Below, piece by piece: positions 28,158 through 37,565 of a stretch of 64,000 nt of DNA. The notes under the pieces were generated by a model. The model had not been told where the DNA came from. It did not search any database and worked only from the letters and a program-made list of their open reading frames with translations. The stretch lies in assembly GCF_042660705.1 (NCBI RefSeq), contig NZ_JBHSUQ010000001.1, one strand, 5' to 3'. A program made the position numbers and the translations under genes. Origin of the DNA: Undibacterium_A arcticum. GTDB lineage: Bacteria > Pseudomonadota > Gammaproteobacteria > Burkholderiales > Burkholderiaceae_D. Within the stretch, counting starts at the first letter, position 1. Each line of letters begins with the position of its first letter.

Positions 28158-29241
28158 ACTGGAAGCGCGTCCGGAGGCGTCGCGACGCATGCGCTATTTA
28201 TCGCCCGTGATTGCAGTGGTATTGACGCTGCTGGGCAGCTTGATTCTGTTTGCCGCGCTCGGCAAGAATCCGATCGAGAGCTTCAAGGTCTTCTTTTTCA
28301 ATCCGGTGCACGATCTGTATGGCATGTCCGAATTGTTATTGAAGGCCACGCCGTTGATGTTGATCGGTGTGGGACTGGCGGTCGGATACCGGGCCAATGT
28401 GTGGAACATCGGCGCTGAGGGTCAATTCATCCTCGGCGCCATTTCCGCCACCGGTGTCGCATTGCATTATCAGCACGTAGCCAGCGTCTGGCTCCTACCT
28501 GCAATGGTCGTGGCAGGCGCGATCGGCGGGGCGCTGTGGGCGGCCATCCCTGCATTTCTGCGCACCCGCTTCCGCGCCAATGAAATCCTGGTCACGCTGA
28601 TGCTGGTCTATATCGCCCAATTTTTTGGCTCGTGGCTGGTGCATGGCCCATGGAAAAACCCGGAGGGTTTCAACTTTCCACAGACCAAGATGTTCGCCGA
28701 TTCTGCACTGCTTCCGCTGCTAATCGAAGGTACCCGTCTAAATACTGCGTTTCTGATGGCGCTGACCGCGCTTGGGGTGGGCTACGTTTTTTTGGAGCGC
28801 AGTTTCTACGGCTATCAGATGCAGGTGGCGGGTCAGGCCGACGCTGCCGCGCGGTACGCCGGCTATTCGGCGCAGCGCACCATCTGGATCGGCCTGCTGG
28901 CAGGTGGCGCCATGGCCGGTGTGGCTGGTATGTCCGAAGTGGCCGGTCCGATGGGTCAGTTGACCGAATCTATCTCCAGCGGCTACGGCTTTGCGGCAAT
29001 TATTGTGGCTTTTGTGGGACGCCTCAATCCTATCGGTATCTGCTTCGCCAGCTTGTTGATGGCACTGCTGTTTTTGGGCGGCGAGCAGGCCCAGCAGTTC
29101 ATTAACTTACCGTCCTCGATCTCCAAGGTATTTCAGGGAATGTTGCTGTTCTTCCTGCTCGCCTCAGATCTGTTCATCAGCTACCGGCTTCGTTTCGATG
29201 GCGCCGCGACATGGAGAAAGTTTATATGGAAAACTACCTGA
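28147..29241 (+). CDS. Nucleoside/purine ABC transporter permease 1 (NupP type)
   Basis: Inner-membrane permease of the BPD_transp_2 type, 364 residues from the ATG at 28147. The signature region ANVWNIGAEGQFILGAISATG is followed by RFRANEILVTLMLVYIAQF. Late membrane segments include SSGYGFAAIIVAFVGRLNPIG. It overlaps the ATPase gene upstream and the second permease downstream. Confidence 0.92.
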   Translation: MLLRLEARPEASRRMRYLSPVIAVVLTLLGSLILFAALGKNPIESFKVFFFNPVHDLYGMSELLLKATPLMLIGVGLAVGYRANVWNIGAEGQFILGAISATGVALHYQHVASVWLLPAMVVAGAIGGALWAAIPAFLRTRFRANEILVTLMLVYIAQFFGSWLVHGPWKNPEGFNFPQTKMFADSALLPLLIEGTRLNTAFLMALTALGVGYVFLERSFYGYQMQVAGQADAAARYAGYSAQRTIWIGLLAGGAMAGVAGMSEVAGPMGQLTESISSGYGFAAIIVAFVGRLNPIGICFASLLMALLFLGGEQAQQFINLPSSISKVFQGMLLFFLLASDLFISYRLRFDGAATWRKFIWKTT

Positions 29242-30158
29242 TCACCTCAATCATTGCTGCCACCATCGTTGCCGGCACGCCCTTGATTCTCGTCGCGATG
29301 GGAGAGCTTGTTACCGAAAAAGCCGGCGTGCTCAACCTGGGGGCCGAAGGCATGATGTCGGTCGGCGCGGTGGCAGCGTTCGCCGTGGGATTTTCCGGAG
29401 GCAGCCCGTTTTCTTCTGTGCTGGCCGGGATGGCTGCCGGCTGCGCAATGTCGCTGGTATTCGGCTTCCTGACATTGACCATGCTGGCTAATCAGGTCGC
29501 TTCGGGCCTGGCGCTGGCGATCTTCGGCGTCGGCCTGTCGGCATTCATTGGCAAACCGTACGAGTCAGCGCCGCTCTCGATGGTGCCGCCGATCCGCGTT
29601 CCGTGGCTCGCTGATATTCCGGTCATCGGCCCTGCATTTTTCAATCAGCAGTCGCTGGTGTATTTCTCATGGGTGCTGGTCGCCGCAGTGATCTGGTTTT
29701 TGTACCGAAGCCGTTGGGGGCTGGTGTTGCGCGCGGTGGGCGAGTCGCCGTCCGCGGCGCATTCGGTGGGTTACCGGGTGATCGCGCTGCGTTACGCAGC
29801 GGTCGCGTTCGGTGGTGCGATGGCGGGCATTGGTGGCGCGTTCATGTCGGTGTACTACACCCCGCTGTGGGCAGAGGGCATGGTTGCCGGACGCGGCTGG
29901 ATCGCGCTGGCACTGGTGGTGTTCGCCACCTGGCGTCCGCTGCGCGTAGTGCTTGGCGCGTATTTGTTCGGCGGTGTGATGATTTCGCAACTGTTCGTCC
30001 AGGGCGCCGGCCTGAAGATCGATGTGCCATCGCAGTTGCTGTCGTCGCTGCCGTATTTCGCAACGATCGTCGTGCTGGTGCTGATCTCACGCAATGTACA
30101 CACCATCCGGCTCAATGCCCCTGTTTCCTTGGGGCAGCCGTTCAGGCCCGATGCATGA
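29226..30158 (+). CDS. Nucleoside/purine ABC transporter permease 2 (NupQ type)
   Basis: Second permease of the pair, 310 residues. It shows GELVTEKAGVLNLGAEGMM, the family signature, and AHSVGYRVIALRYAAVAFGGAMAG. The ATG at 29226 has GGAGA eight bases upstream; an earlier in-frame ATG at 29211 is possible. With the first permease it forms a heterodimeric channel. Confidence 0.91.
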   Translation: MENYLITSIIAATIVAGTPLILVAMGELVTEKAGVLNLGAEGMMSVGAVAAFAVGFSGGSPFSSVLAGMAAGCAMSLVFGFLTLTMLANQVASGLALAIFGVGLSAFIGKPYESAPLSMVPPIRVPWLADIPVIGPAFFNQQSLVYFSWVLVAAVIWFLYRSRWGLVLRAVGESPSAAHSVGYRVIALRYAAVAFGGAMAGIGGAFMSVYYTPLWAEGMVAGRGWIALALVVFATWRPLRVVLGAYLFGGVMISQLFVQGAGLKIDVPSQLLSSLPYFATIVVLVLISRNVHTIRLNAPVSLGQPFRPDA

Positions 30159-30269
30159 AGCTGAAGTTTCTGAAGCGTCACAGCGATTTTGAAGCCCGTG
30201 TGGGTAAGCCAAGTCGCATCCTTTGCGTCATCCGTTGGTTGTTCAACTATAAAAGATAGGAGCCTCAAC

Positions 30270-31352
30270 ATGTCACACGATTTTCGCCGCACGCATCGCT
30301 TTATCGTCAGTTTGGCCGTTGGTCTGGGTTTTGTCGTCTCCGGCCACGCATCCGAACCACTCAAAACCTGCTTCCTATACTCCAATCCAATTGGTGAAAG
30401 CGGCTGGACCTATCAGCATGAACTGGCGCGCAAGGAACTGGCCGCGGCGATGGGAAACAAGATCACGACCAAATACGTCGAGAACGTCGCCGAGGGGCCT
30501 GATGCCGAGCGCGTCATCCGAAATTTCGTGCAGGAAGGTTGCAAGCTCGTATTCACACCATCGTTCGGATTCATGGAGCCAACCTTGAAAGTAGCGCGGC
30601 AATCGCCCAATGTCATTTTCATGAACGGCAGCGGGTACAAGACTGCACCCAACTTGGGCATCTACAACGCTCGCTACTATGAGGGCCGCTACCTGGAAGG
30701 AGTTTTGGCTGGCAGCATGAGCAAGAAGGGAGTGGTCGGTTATGTCGGCGCCTTCCCGATCCCGGAGGTGCTGCAAGGGCTGAACGCGTTTACCTTGGGC
30801 ATGCGCAGCGTCAACCCGAATGCGCACGTCAAACTGATCTGGGTGAACGCGTGGTACGACCCGGGCAAGGAGCGTGACGCGGCCAATACGCTGACAAAGC
30901 TGGGCGTCGACGTGCTTGCCTATGCGACCTCCGGGGTTTCTATCGTCACGACGGCCGAAGAAAGGTGTGTACACGCTCGGCTACTACTCGGACATGTCCA
31001 AGTTCGGCCCCAAAACCAACCTGACGTCAGTGATGCAAACCTGGGGTTCCTACTACGTCAAAGTGGTGGAAGACGTACTTGCCGGTCGCTGGAAATCAAC
31101 CAGCGCCTTGGGTGGGCTGCGCGAGGGCATGATCAAGATGGCACCTCTAAATAGCGCTGTGCCGGCCGACCTGCGCGACAAACTTGCTAGCCTGGAACGC
31201 GACATCATCGACGGCAAGCTACAACCGTTACCGGACCTATCTACGATCAAGATGGCAAGGAACGCGTAGCTGCAGGCAAGGTCGTAACGAACGAGGAGAT
31301 GAGCAACATGAACTATCTGGTCAAAGGCGTGGAAGGCACAGCACCGAAGTAA
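30270..31352 (+). pseudogene. BMP-family nucleoside/purine-binding lipoprotein-like receptor, two frameshifts
   Basis: Periplasmic receptor for the ABC transporter. The start at 30270 follows ATAGGAGCC, and a signal peptide (FIVSLAVGLGFVVSGHASE) is visible. BMP blocks are SGWTYQHELARKEL, FTPSFGFMEPTLKVA, YYEGRYLEGVLAGSMSK and VNAWYDPGKERDAANTL. An extra base near 30960 shifts the frame before GVYTLGYYSDMSKFGPK; removing it reads TAEKGVY. A missing base near 31229 shifts it again; restoring it gives TGPIYDQDGKERVAAG, then VKGVEGTAPK and a stop at 31352. There is no lipobox cysteine. If the indels are real, the transporter lacks its receptor. Confidence 0.85.
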
Positions 31353-31479
31353 TGCGTCGCGCAGCTCAACTGCTCTCAGGGGCAGCTGAGCTGCAGGTCG
31401 CCCCATCGGCGCGGGCTGAATCATGAAGATGAAACCCACCCCTGCCGGACCCGTTTGATTTGAAGAAAGTAGCGTGGAA

Positions 31480-32898
31480 ATGACAAACAGCATTCTGATC
31501 AAAAACGCACACAGCATCCTTACCGGAAGACGCGGCGACGATGCCCGCAGCTCGGCCAGCGACCTGCGCATCGACCAGGGCGTCATCATCGAAATGGGGC
31601 GCGATCTGGAGGCCCAACCTGGCGAACGGATTCTCGACGCCCGCGACTGCGTTATCTACCCGGGATGGGTGAACACGCATCACCATCTGTTCCAGTCGCT
31701 GCTCAAGGGTGTCCCGGCCGGAATCAATCTCACTCTGAGCCCGTGGCTGCAGGCCGTTCCCTTTATCTATCGCCGCTCCTTCCACGAAGAGCGCTTGCGT
31801 CTGGCGGCACGGATCGGCATTGTCGAGCTGATGCTGTCGGGATGCACCACCATCGCCGACCATCACTACATCTATTACCCCGGCATGTCCTACGATGCGT
31901 CGGCCGCACTGTTCGACGAAGCAGCCGCTCTGGGCGTACGGTTCATGTTGCATCGGGGCGGCGCGACCGTCACCCGCAAGCTGGAAGCAAATGATCGAAA
32001 CTATTTCGAGCCAGAAACCCTGGACGGAATGATATCCGAGATCGAGCGCACTGCGGCGCGCTTCCATCAAAACGGGGTGCGACCGCGCACGCGCGTCGCC
32101 ATGGCACCGACCACGGTCACCGTGTCCGTGCAGCGCAACGAGCTGAAGCTGATCGCGAGTGCTGCCCGCAGCATGGGCATTCCGATGCACACCCATATGT
32201 CGGAATCAGTCACATTCATGGAGCACTGTCGCGAGGCGTTTGGCTGCCTGCCGATCGAATATCTCGCCGAAAACGAATGGATCGGTCCCGACGTTTCCTT
32301 GGCGCATCTGACGCATCTGACCGATGCCGAGATGCGGATTTTGGGCGCGTCCGGTACAGGCATGGCGCATTGCCCGCAAAGCAATGCACGGCTGGCCGAC
32401 GGCATAGCCAGCGCGCCGGCGCTGGACCGATTGGGCGCTGCGGTTTCCATCGGAGTCGACGGCGCCGCCTCCAATGAAGCGGCCGACATGCTCAGCGAGG
32501 TGCATTTTTGCTGGCTGATGCACCGGGCCCATGCGGGCGCCGCCACCCGCCCGCGGCCGGAGGGCGCTGGTGAGGCCGGCGCCGATAGCGTCACTGTCGA
32601 GCAGGTCGTGCATTGGGCCACGGCCGGCGGCGCACGCATGCTGGGCTTCGACGGGGTCGGCACTTTGGCCGTCGGCCAAGCGGCCGACCTGGCGGTATAT
32701 GACCTTGATGCACCGCGTTACTTCGGTCTGCACGATATGGCCATCGGCCCGGTTGTGAGCGCCGGCAGACCTCGCCTGAAATGGCTGTTGGTCGACGGCC
32801 GCATCGTCGTCGAAGATGACGCGATTCCTGGTTTGGACATGGCGCAGTTGCGCGCCCAGGCGCGCGCCGACGTGTTGTGTTTGATGAAGGACACATGA
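31480..32898 (+). CDS. 8-oxoguanine deaminase-like amidohydrolase (TrzN/AtzB/SsnA group)
   Basis: Zinc-dependent amidohydrolase of 472 residues. Metal and catalytic residues appear in GWVNTHHHLFQ (HxH), MHTHMSES (His), the HLTHL/CPQSNARLADG region and GVDGAASNEAADM (Asp). ADHHYIYYPG is the form I associate with 8-oxoguanine deaminases such as Pseudomonas PA0142, which turn 8-oxoguanine into urate. Its place after a purine ABC transporter supports a purine substrate. Alternatives in the same group are guanine deaminase or triazine hydrolases. I prefer the ATG at 31480; a GTG at 31474 is also in frame. Confidence 0.82.
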   Translation: MTNSILIKNAHSILTGRRGDDARSSASDLRIDQGVIIEMGRDLEAQPGERILDARDCVIYPGWVNTHHHLFQSLLKGVPAGINLTLSPWLQAVPFIYRRSFHEERLRLAARIGIVELMLSGCTTIADHHYIYYPGMSYDASAALFDEAAALGVRFMLHRGGATVTRKLEANDRNYFEPETLDGMISEIERTAARFHQNGVRPRTRVAMAPTTVTVSVQRNELKLIASAARSMGIPMHTHMSESVTFMEHCREAFGCLPIEYLAENEWIGPDVSLAHLTHLTDAEMRILGASGTGMAHCPQSNARLADGIASAPALDRLGAAVSIGVDGAASNEAADMLSEVHFCWLMHRAHAGAATRPRPEGAGEAGADSVTVEQVVHWATAGGARMLGFDGVGTLAVGQAADLAVYDLDAPRYFGLHDMAIGPVVSAGRPRLKWLLVDGRIVVEDDAIPGLDMAQLRAQARADVLCLMKDT

Positions 32899-32994
32899 AC
32901 GACGGGTCTGCATGCCGATCAGCGGACATCGATGTTTTCACCGTCCGGGAACCAACCTCGGTTTATTAAAATTTGCATCACAACAGGAGATGCC

Positions 32995-34084
32995 ATGCAA
33001 CAAAACAGCTATAAATTAAAAAAACTGCTGCTCTTGGCTTCGTTGAGCCTTCACGACGCCGGTCATCGCGCAGACCAGCGTCACTGTCACCGGTGTGGTC
33101 GACACCTATGTCGGGTCCATGCGCAATAGCGGAGACACTGCCGGCCGCTCCGTGGTCAACAGCGGCGGCATGACGACGTCGTGGTTCGGCTTCAAGGGCA
33201 GCGAAGATCTCGGCGGCGGCTTGAAAGCGAAGTTCGCACTGACCAGCTACTTCAAGGGCGACAGCGGGCAATCCGGCCGCTTCCCGAGAGATACTTTCTG
33301 GTCGCGCGATGCCAACGTCGGACTCGCCGGCAGCTTCGGCGCGGTCTCGGTAGGCCGCGGCCTGGCACCGAATTTCCTGTCATCTGTCATATTCAATCCG
33401 TTCGGCAATTCGTTTACTTTCTCGCCTCTCATTCTGCAGATGGATGTGCCATTGTTCAATGCGTCCGGCTGGAGCAATTCAGTGCAGGGCGATACCGGCT
33501 GGAGCAACGGGATTATTTACCGCACGCCCGATATGGGTGGTCTGACCGCTAATATCCACTACCAGTTCGGCGAAGTCGCCGGCGGCAGCAGCAAGTACAA
33601 CGCTGGTGCCAACGTCCTCTATTTCCGCGGCCCGCTGGCATTGACCGCGTTCTATCACAATCTGAAGATCAACAACCCTCTCAGTCCGCCAATCGGCAAT
33701 GTGCAGCCGGCTGGCAATATCCCATTGCCGTCCGGGCAGTTCGCAACACGCCAGTCAGCATGGATGGTCGGCGGCAGCTATGACTTCACCGCGGCCAAAT
33801 TGTTTGCGACATATGGCAAAACCTCGCATGATATCGACTTCGCCGACAAGACGCTTTCGCTGGGGTGAGCGTGCCTGTCGGCGGTGGAAATCCTCGCGGC
33901 ATGGGCACAAACCAAGCGTAGCGGCGCAGCGTTCGGCGCTGATCAAAAATGTGACACCGCTTCCGTCGGCTACGATTACGATCTGTCCAAACGTACAGAC
34001 CTGTATGCGGTTTACATGAACGACAAGATCACCAGGCAGTCTGCAGGCAATAGCTTTGGCCTTGGTGTCCGCCATCGCTTCTGA
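32995..34084 (+). pseudogene. Porin_4-type outer-membrane porin, frame broken at both ends
   Basis: A trimeric general porin of betaproteobacteria. The ATG at 32995 follows CAGGAGATGCC. The signal peptide is broken by one extra base near 33052; removing it gives LLLASLSLTTPVIAQ then TSVTVTGVVDTYVG. The barrel is recognisable: SWFGFKGSEDLGGGLKAKF, FWSRDANVGLAGSFGAVSVGR, QSAWMVGGSYDF. Near 33866 a missing G creates a TGA, and a further small deletion restores the original frame, so the end reads AAWAQTKRSG, SVGYDYDLSKRTDLYAVYMN and finally GVRHRF with a terminal Phe. It probably admits the heterocyclic substrates of this locus. A terminator follows. Confidence 0.86.
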
Positions 34085-34107
34085 TCCGATTGGCGGCTAT
34101 GGAAACC

Positions 34108-34129
34108 AGCGCTTGCGAGCGCTTTTTTT
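34108..34129 (+). terminator. Rho-independent terminator after the porin
   Basis: AGCGCT-TGCG-AGCGCT forms a perfect 6-pair stem directly followed by six Ts. Confidence 0.85.
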
Positions 34130-34297
34130 ACCAACTTTCTGTGGCTCCGATGCTTTTGGATAGGTATAAAAAATCGATGCAAAAAAATGCGACATCATCC
34201 GGTTTTTTTAAGGCCGTTACCAGATAGATTTTTTTTGATTGCGTCTTCATCGAACATCCGGTTTATTTGGCATCCCATTATTCATATCGAGGCCACC

Positions 34298-35236
34298 ATG
34301 TCGGACTTGCCAGTCCATCTAGACATCCATTTGATTCGGGTCCTGTATTTGCTTCTCTGCGAGAAAAGCGTGTCTCGTGTCGCACTTAAGCTGAACCTGC
34401 CGCAATCCTCTATCTCGACATCTCTTCGCAAGCTGCGCGACCTGACCGGTGATCCGTTGCTGGTGCGCGGCAGGCACGGAATGGTGCCCACGCTGCACGG
34501 GGAAAGCCTGCTCAAACCGGCCAAACGCATCCTGGATAGAACCGATTGTCTATTCGCGCAATTGTCGTTCATGCCGGAATATGAAGGACGAATATTTCAT
34601 ATCGCCGCGCCCGATTATCTGGATAGCCAGTTTTTGCCAAGCATCGTTGCCGGCGTGAGGCGCGAATCGCCCAAGAGCCGCGTAGTCATTCATGGATTGG
34701 GGCCGAAAACGGACTACATCAAGCTGCTGTCCGACGGCGAGCTCGACCTGGTCATCGCGAACTGGGACCAGCCGCCGCAGCAGCATCTACATATATTCAC
34801 ACTGTTTGAAGACCAGATCGCCTGCGTCATGCGGGGCGATTGCGCGTATGCGCTGCGCACCGGGCCCAACGAGATGACGGTGGAAGACTATTTTTCTTTG
34901 CCACATATCGCGCCATCCCCGATGCTGCCCGGGTATTTTGGCGTCATTGAATCCTTTCTCGCCAGCCAAAACTTGCGCCGTAACGTCGTAGTCGAATCGG
35001 CATATTTTGGTTTGATCCCAGATATGCTGACACGCACCGATCTGGTACTGACAACCGGGCGCCAGTTCATGCGATTCTATGAAAAAATTCTTCCGCTCAA
35101 GAGCTTTACCGTGCCGATCAAATTTCCATTGATGCGGTTTTATCAAATGTGGCACGAACGCATGCACCACGGTCCCGAGCACATATGGTTGCGCGAACTG
35201 GTCAGCACAGCGGCGAAATCGCTGTTGGCAAAATAG
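34298..35236 (+). CDS. LysR-family regulator (NodD/PcpR-like subgroup)
   Basis: The 312-residue protein has a winged helix MSDLPVHLDIHLIRVLYLL, VSRVALKLNLPQSSISTSLR. Its effector domain contains IAAPDYLDSQFLPSIVAGVR, SDGELDLVIANW and HERMHHGPEHIWLRELV, the C-terminal signature of the NodD/LinR-like subgroup that responds to aromatic or heterocyclic molecules. The start at 34298 has CGAGGCC upstream. It lies directly before the riboswitch-led amidohydrolase operon, so it probably regulates it or the porin. The effector is unknown. Confidence 0.88.
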   Translation: MSDLPVHLDIHLIRVLYLLLCEKSVSRVALKLNLPQSSISTSLRKLRDLTGDPLLVRGRHGMVPTLHGESLLKPAKRILDRTDCLFAQLSFMPEYEGRIFHIAAPDYLDSQFLPSIVAGVRRESPKSRVVIHGLGPKTDYIKLLSDGELDLVIANWDQPPQQHLHIFTLFEDQIACVMRGDCAYALRTGPNEMTVEDYFSLPHIAPSPMLPGYFGVIESFLASQNLRRNVVVESAYFGLIPDMLTRTDLVLTTGRQFMRFYEKILPLKSFTVPIKFPLMRFYQMWHERMHHGPEHIWLRELVSTAAKSLLAK

Positions 35237-35357
35237 TTGCCTGCTGTCCCCTCCGTCTAAGTGCATGCGGTTCCTACTTGATCCGTATGCGATTCATTGA
35301 AAGCGTCACGCTATCTATCAGCAATACCGATATATCAAATTTTTTATAAATTTCGTC

Positions 35358-35387
35358 TTGACTGTCCAGTTCCAAGAAAGGTATAAC
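35358..35387 (+). promoter_or_regulatory. Sigma-70-type promoter of RNA leader 2
   Basis: TTGACT (35358-35363) and TATAAC (35382-35387) are separated by 18 bases. The transcript would start near 35394, a few bases before the structured RNA, as in copy 1. Confidence 0.6.
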
Positions 35388-35398
35388 TTACCCTTGTA

Positions 35399-35488
35399 AG
35401 TGGGTAGAAGCGTTCAATTGAACATCCAGCGGTGCAAAGCCGCAACAGTTCAATAGGAGATTGCTCACTGGCGGAGTACTCGTCAGTG
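35399..35488 (+). ncRNA. Candidate riboswitch leader, copy 2 (possible NMT1/xanthine type)
   Basis: The same outer core as copy 1: AGTGGGTAGAAGCG at 35399-35412 and GGAGATTGCTCACT at 35456-35469. P1 is AGTGGG/CTCACT. The arm is stronger here: TTGAAC (35418-35423) with GTTCAA (35448-35453), then GCGG/CCGC. The expression platform is the hairpin 35466-35488, where CACTG pairs with CAGTG around GAGTACTC and competes for the 3' strand of P1. The downstream start codon is about 115 bases away. It heads the amidohydrolase-UbiD operon. Confidence 0.68.
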
Positions 35489-35601
35489 GGGTTTCAATTC
35501 TTCTATAGCACGCCCCCCCTGACAGTCTTCCAGAAGCAGAGCGCAAATCTTGATTTGAGACTTGCGTATCCCCAACCTGAAGTACTGTGAGGAGAACCCA
35601 C

Positions 35602-36516
35602 ATGATTGTCGACACCAGTTGTTATCCCACCAACCTCGTCGATCTCGCCTGGCGACACGACGGTGAACCCTTCACCGGCGAACGCTTGATCAAAATGATG
35701 GATGGCCCTTATACGATCAACGGCAAGCCACGCCGAATCGACAAAGCCTTCATCCAGCCGCCGCAAGGCAACACCATCTACACCTGGACAGACGGCGAGC
35801 TCTCCGGTCGCGAGTCGATCGACGCCTACATGGCCTACACGGTCGAGCTAGTGCAAAAATATCCCGATCGCTTACTCGGCTGCTTCGTCTACAACCCGCG
35901 CTGCGGCGTAGAGAATGGCGTGAAGGCAATCGAGTACTACGCGCAGGAACTCGGCTTCAAGATGGTCCAGTTCCAAGCCAATATGCACGCGTACCGGCCT
36001 GACCGCGCGCTCGATTGGCTGCGTCCCGCGTTAAAAAAATGTGCTGAACTCGGCTTGCTGGTCAAGCTGCACACCGGCGATGGCCCGTACAGCATCCCGA
36101 CCGAATGGGTGCCGATGATCAAGGAATTCCCAACGGTGAATTTCATCATGGCGCACTTCGGCGTGCAGACCGGTGGTGTCTACTGCTTCGAGCCATTCCA
36201 GATGGCGATGGATATGCCGAACGTGTATTGCGAGTCCAGTTGGTGTCTGCAATCGCGCATCGTCGAGTTCGCCAAAGTACTGCCTAAGCACAAGATTTTG
36301 TTCGGATCCGATACGCCTCCGAATGAACCGGGGATGTGGCTGCGTTTGCTCGAAGTGCTGTGCTTCGAGCCGCCGCAGGGCTTGAATCTCGATGAAGATA
36401 CGCTGGAGGATTACCTTGGCAACAACCTCGCCAAGATGATCGGCCTCGAACCGAGTCCACCGCCGCGCAGCGTAGAGGAGGCGCAGGCCCATCTGGCAAA
36501 AATTAACAATAAGTGA
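35602..36516 (+). CDS. Amidohydrolase-2 (ACMSD-like) paralog A, lacking the HxH metal motif
   Basis: TIM-barrel protein of 304 residues from the ATG at 35602 (GTGAGGAGAAC upstream). It is clearly a tandem paralog of the next gene, with well over half of residues identical: GKPRRID, YRPDRALDWLRPA, HTGDGPY, FGSDTPPNEPGMWLR. In the family the N-terminal D-x-H-x-H binds the metal. Here it is DTSCYPTNL, so both histidines are gone, whereas the paralog has DTHLHPTNL. The later His (LHTGDG, MAHFG) and Asp (GSDTPP) are kept. It may be a structural or regulatory partner of paralog B, or use a different site. Confidence 0.85.
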   Translation: MIVDTSCYPTNLVDLAWRHDGEPFTGERLIKMMDGPYTINGKPRRIDKAFIQPPQGNTIYTWTDGELSGRESIDAYMAYTVELVQKYPDRLLGCFVYNPRCGVENGVKAIEYYAQELGFKMVQFQANMHAYRPDRALDWLRPALKKCAELGLLVKLHTGDGPYSIPTEWVPMIKEFPTVNFIMAHFGVQTGGVYCFEPFQMAMDMPNVYCESSWCLQSRIVEFAKVLPKHKILFGSDTPPNEPGMWLRLLEVLCFEPPQGLNLDEDTLEDYLGNNLAKMIGLEPSPPPRSVEEAQAHLAKINNK

Positions 36517-36579
36517 GCAAACGCTGAGTACTCGACATATTCCGCGCGCATTCCCACTACCTAATTCTGGAGTTTATCA

Positions 36580-37494
36580 ATGATTATCGACACCCATCTG
36601 CACCCGACCAACCTGGTGGATGAAGCATGGCGCCACACCGGCGAACCGTTCAACGGCGAGCGTATGCTCAAAATGATGGACGGCCCCTACATGATCAACG
36701 GCAAGCCACGCCGCATCGACATGGGTTTCATCCAGCCTCCGCCGGGTAACACTGGCTATCGTGACGGCAACCGCCGAGGTCGCGATGGTATTCGCGACTA
36801 TATGGCTTATATCGCTGAACTCTGCCAAAAGTATCCTGACCGTTTCATCGGCAACTTCACCTTCAATCCGCGTTGGGGCCCCGAAGAAGGTGCGCTCGAA
36901 CTTGAATTCCATATCAAGGAATATGGCTTCAAGATGCTCAAGCTGCATGCCAACATGCACGGCTACCGGCCTGATCGCGCGTTGGACTGGTTGCGTCCGG
37001 CAATGAAGGTGTGCGCAAAGTACAACATCGTGGTGCTGATCCATACCGGCGACGGACCGTACACGATCCCGACCCAGTTCTACCCGATCATCCGCGAGTT
37101 TCCGATGGTGAATTTCATCATCGGCCACTTCGGTATTCAGACCGGCGGCAACTACTCATTCGAGGCGTTCTGGATGGCGATGGACACACCGAATGTGGTG
37201 TGCGAATCGGGCTGGTGCTTCCAGTCGCGCATCGTCGAGTTTGCCAAGCAACTGCCGCGCAACAAGATCGTATTTGGCACCGACACGCCGCCGAATGAAC
37301 CGGGCATGTGGCTGCGCGAACTCGAAGTACTGTGTTCGCCTGCGCCGCAAGGCATGGGTCTCGACGAGGAAGGGCTGGAGGACTACATGGGCAACAACAT
37401 CGCGCGACTGTGCGGCATCAAGACGACGCCGCCACCGCGCACCATGGAGGAAGCGCAAGCCCGACTGACCGACACCTATGCCGGCGTGAAGTAA
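36580..37494 (+). CDS. Amidohydrolase-2 (ACMSD-like) decarboxylase/hydrolase, paralog B
   Basis: Metal-dependent TIM-barrel enzyme of 304 residues. The complete motif set is present: DTHLHPTNL at the N-terminus, IHTGDG, IIGHFG and GTDTPPNEP. Family members non-oxidatively decarboxylate aromatic or semialdehyde acids (ACMSD, gamma-resorcylate, 5-carboxyvanillate) or hydrolyse lactones. The substrate cannot be named. It follows paralog A by 63 bases and precedes UbiD by 71 bases, so it is one operon. TCTGGAG lies nine bases before the start. Confidence 0.88.
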   Translation: MIIDTHLHPTNLVDEAWRHTGEPFNGERMLKMMDGPYMINGKPRRIDMGFIQPPPGNTGYRDGNRRGRDGIRDYMAYIAELCQKYPDRFIGNFTFNPRWGPEEGALELEFHIKEYGFKMLKLHANMHGYRPDRALDWLRPAMKVCAKYNIVVLIHTGDGPYTIPTQFYPIIREFPMVNFIIGHFGIQTGGNYSFEAFWMAMDTPNVVCESGWCFQSRIVEFAKQLPRNKIVFGTDTPPNEPGMWLRELEVLCSPAPQGMGLDEEGLEDYMGNNIARLCGIKTTPPPRTMEEAQARLTDTYAGVK

Positions 37495-37565
37495 GGCAAT
37501 AAAGTTACACGCGGCGCACGGGCTAGTCCTGTGCGCCGTCGAGCCAACTGAAAAGAGAAAACGAA

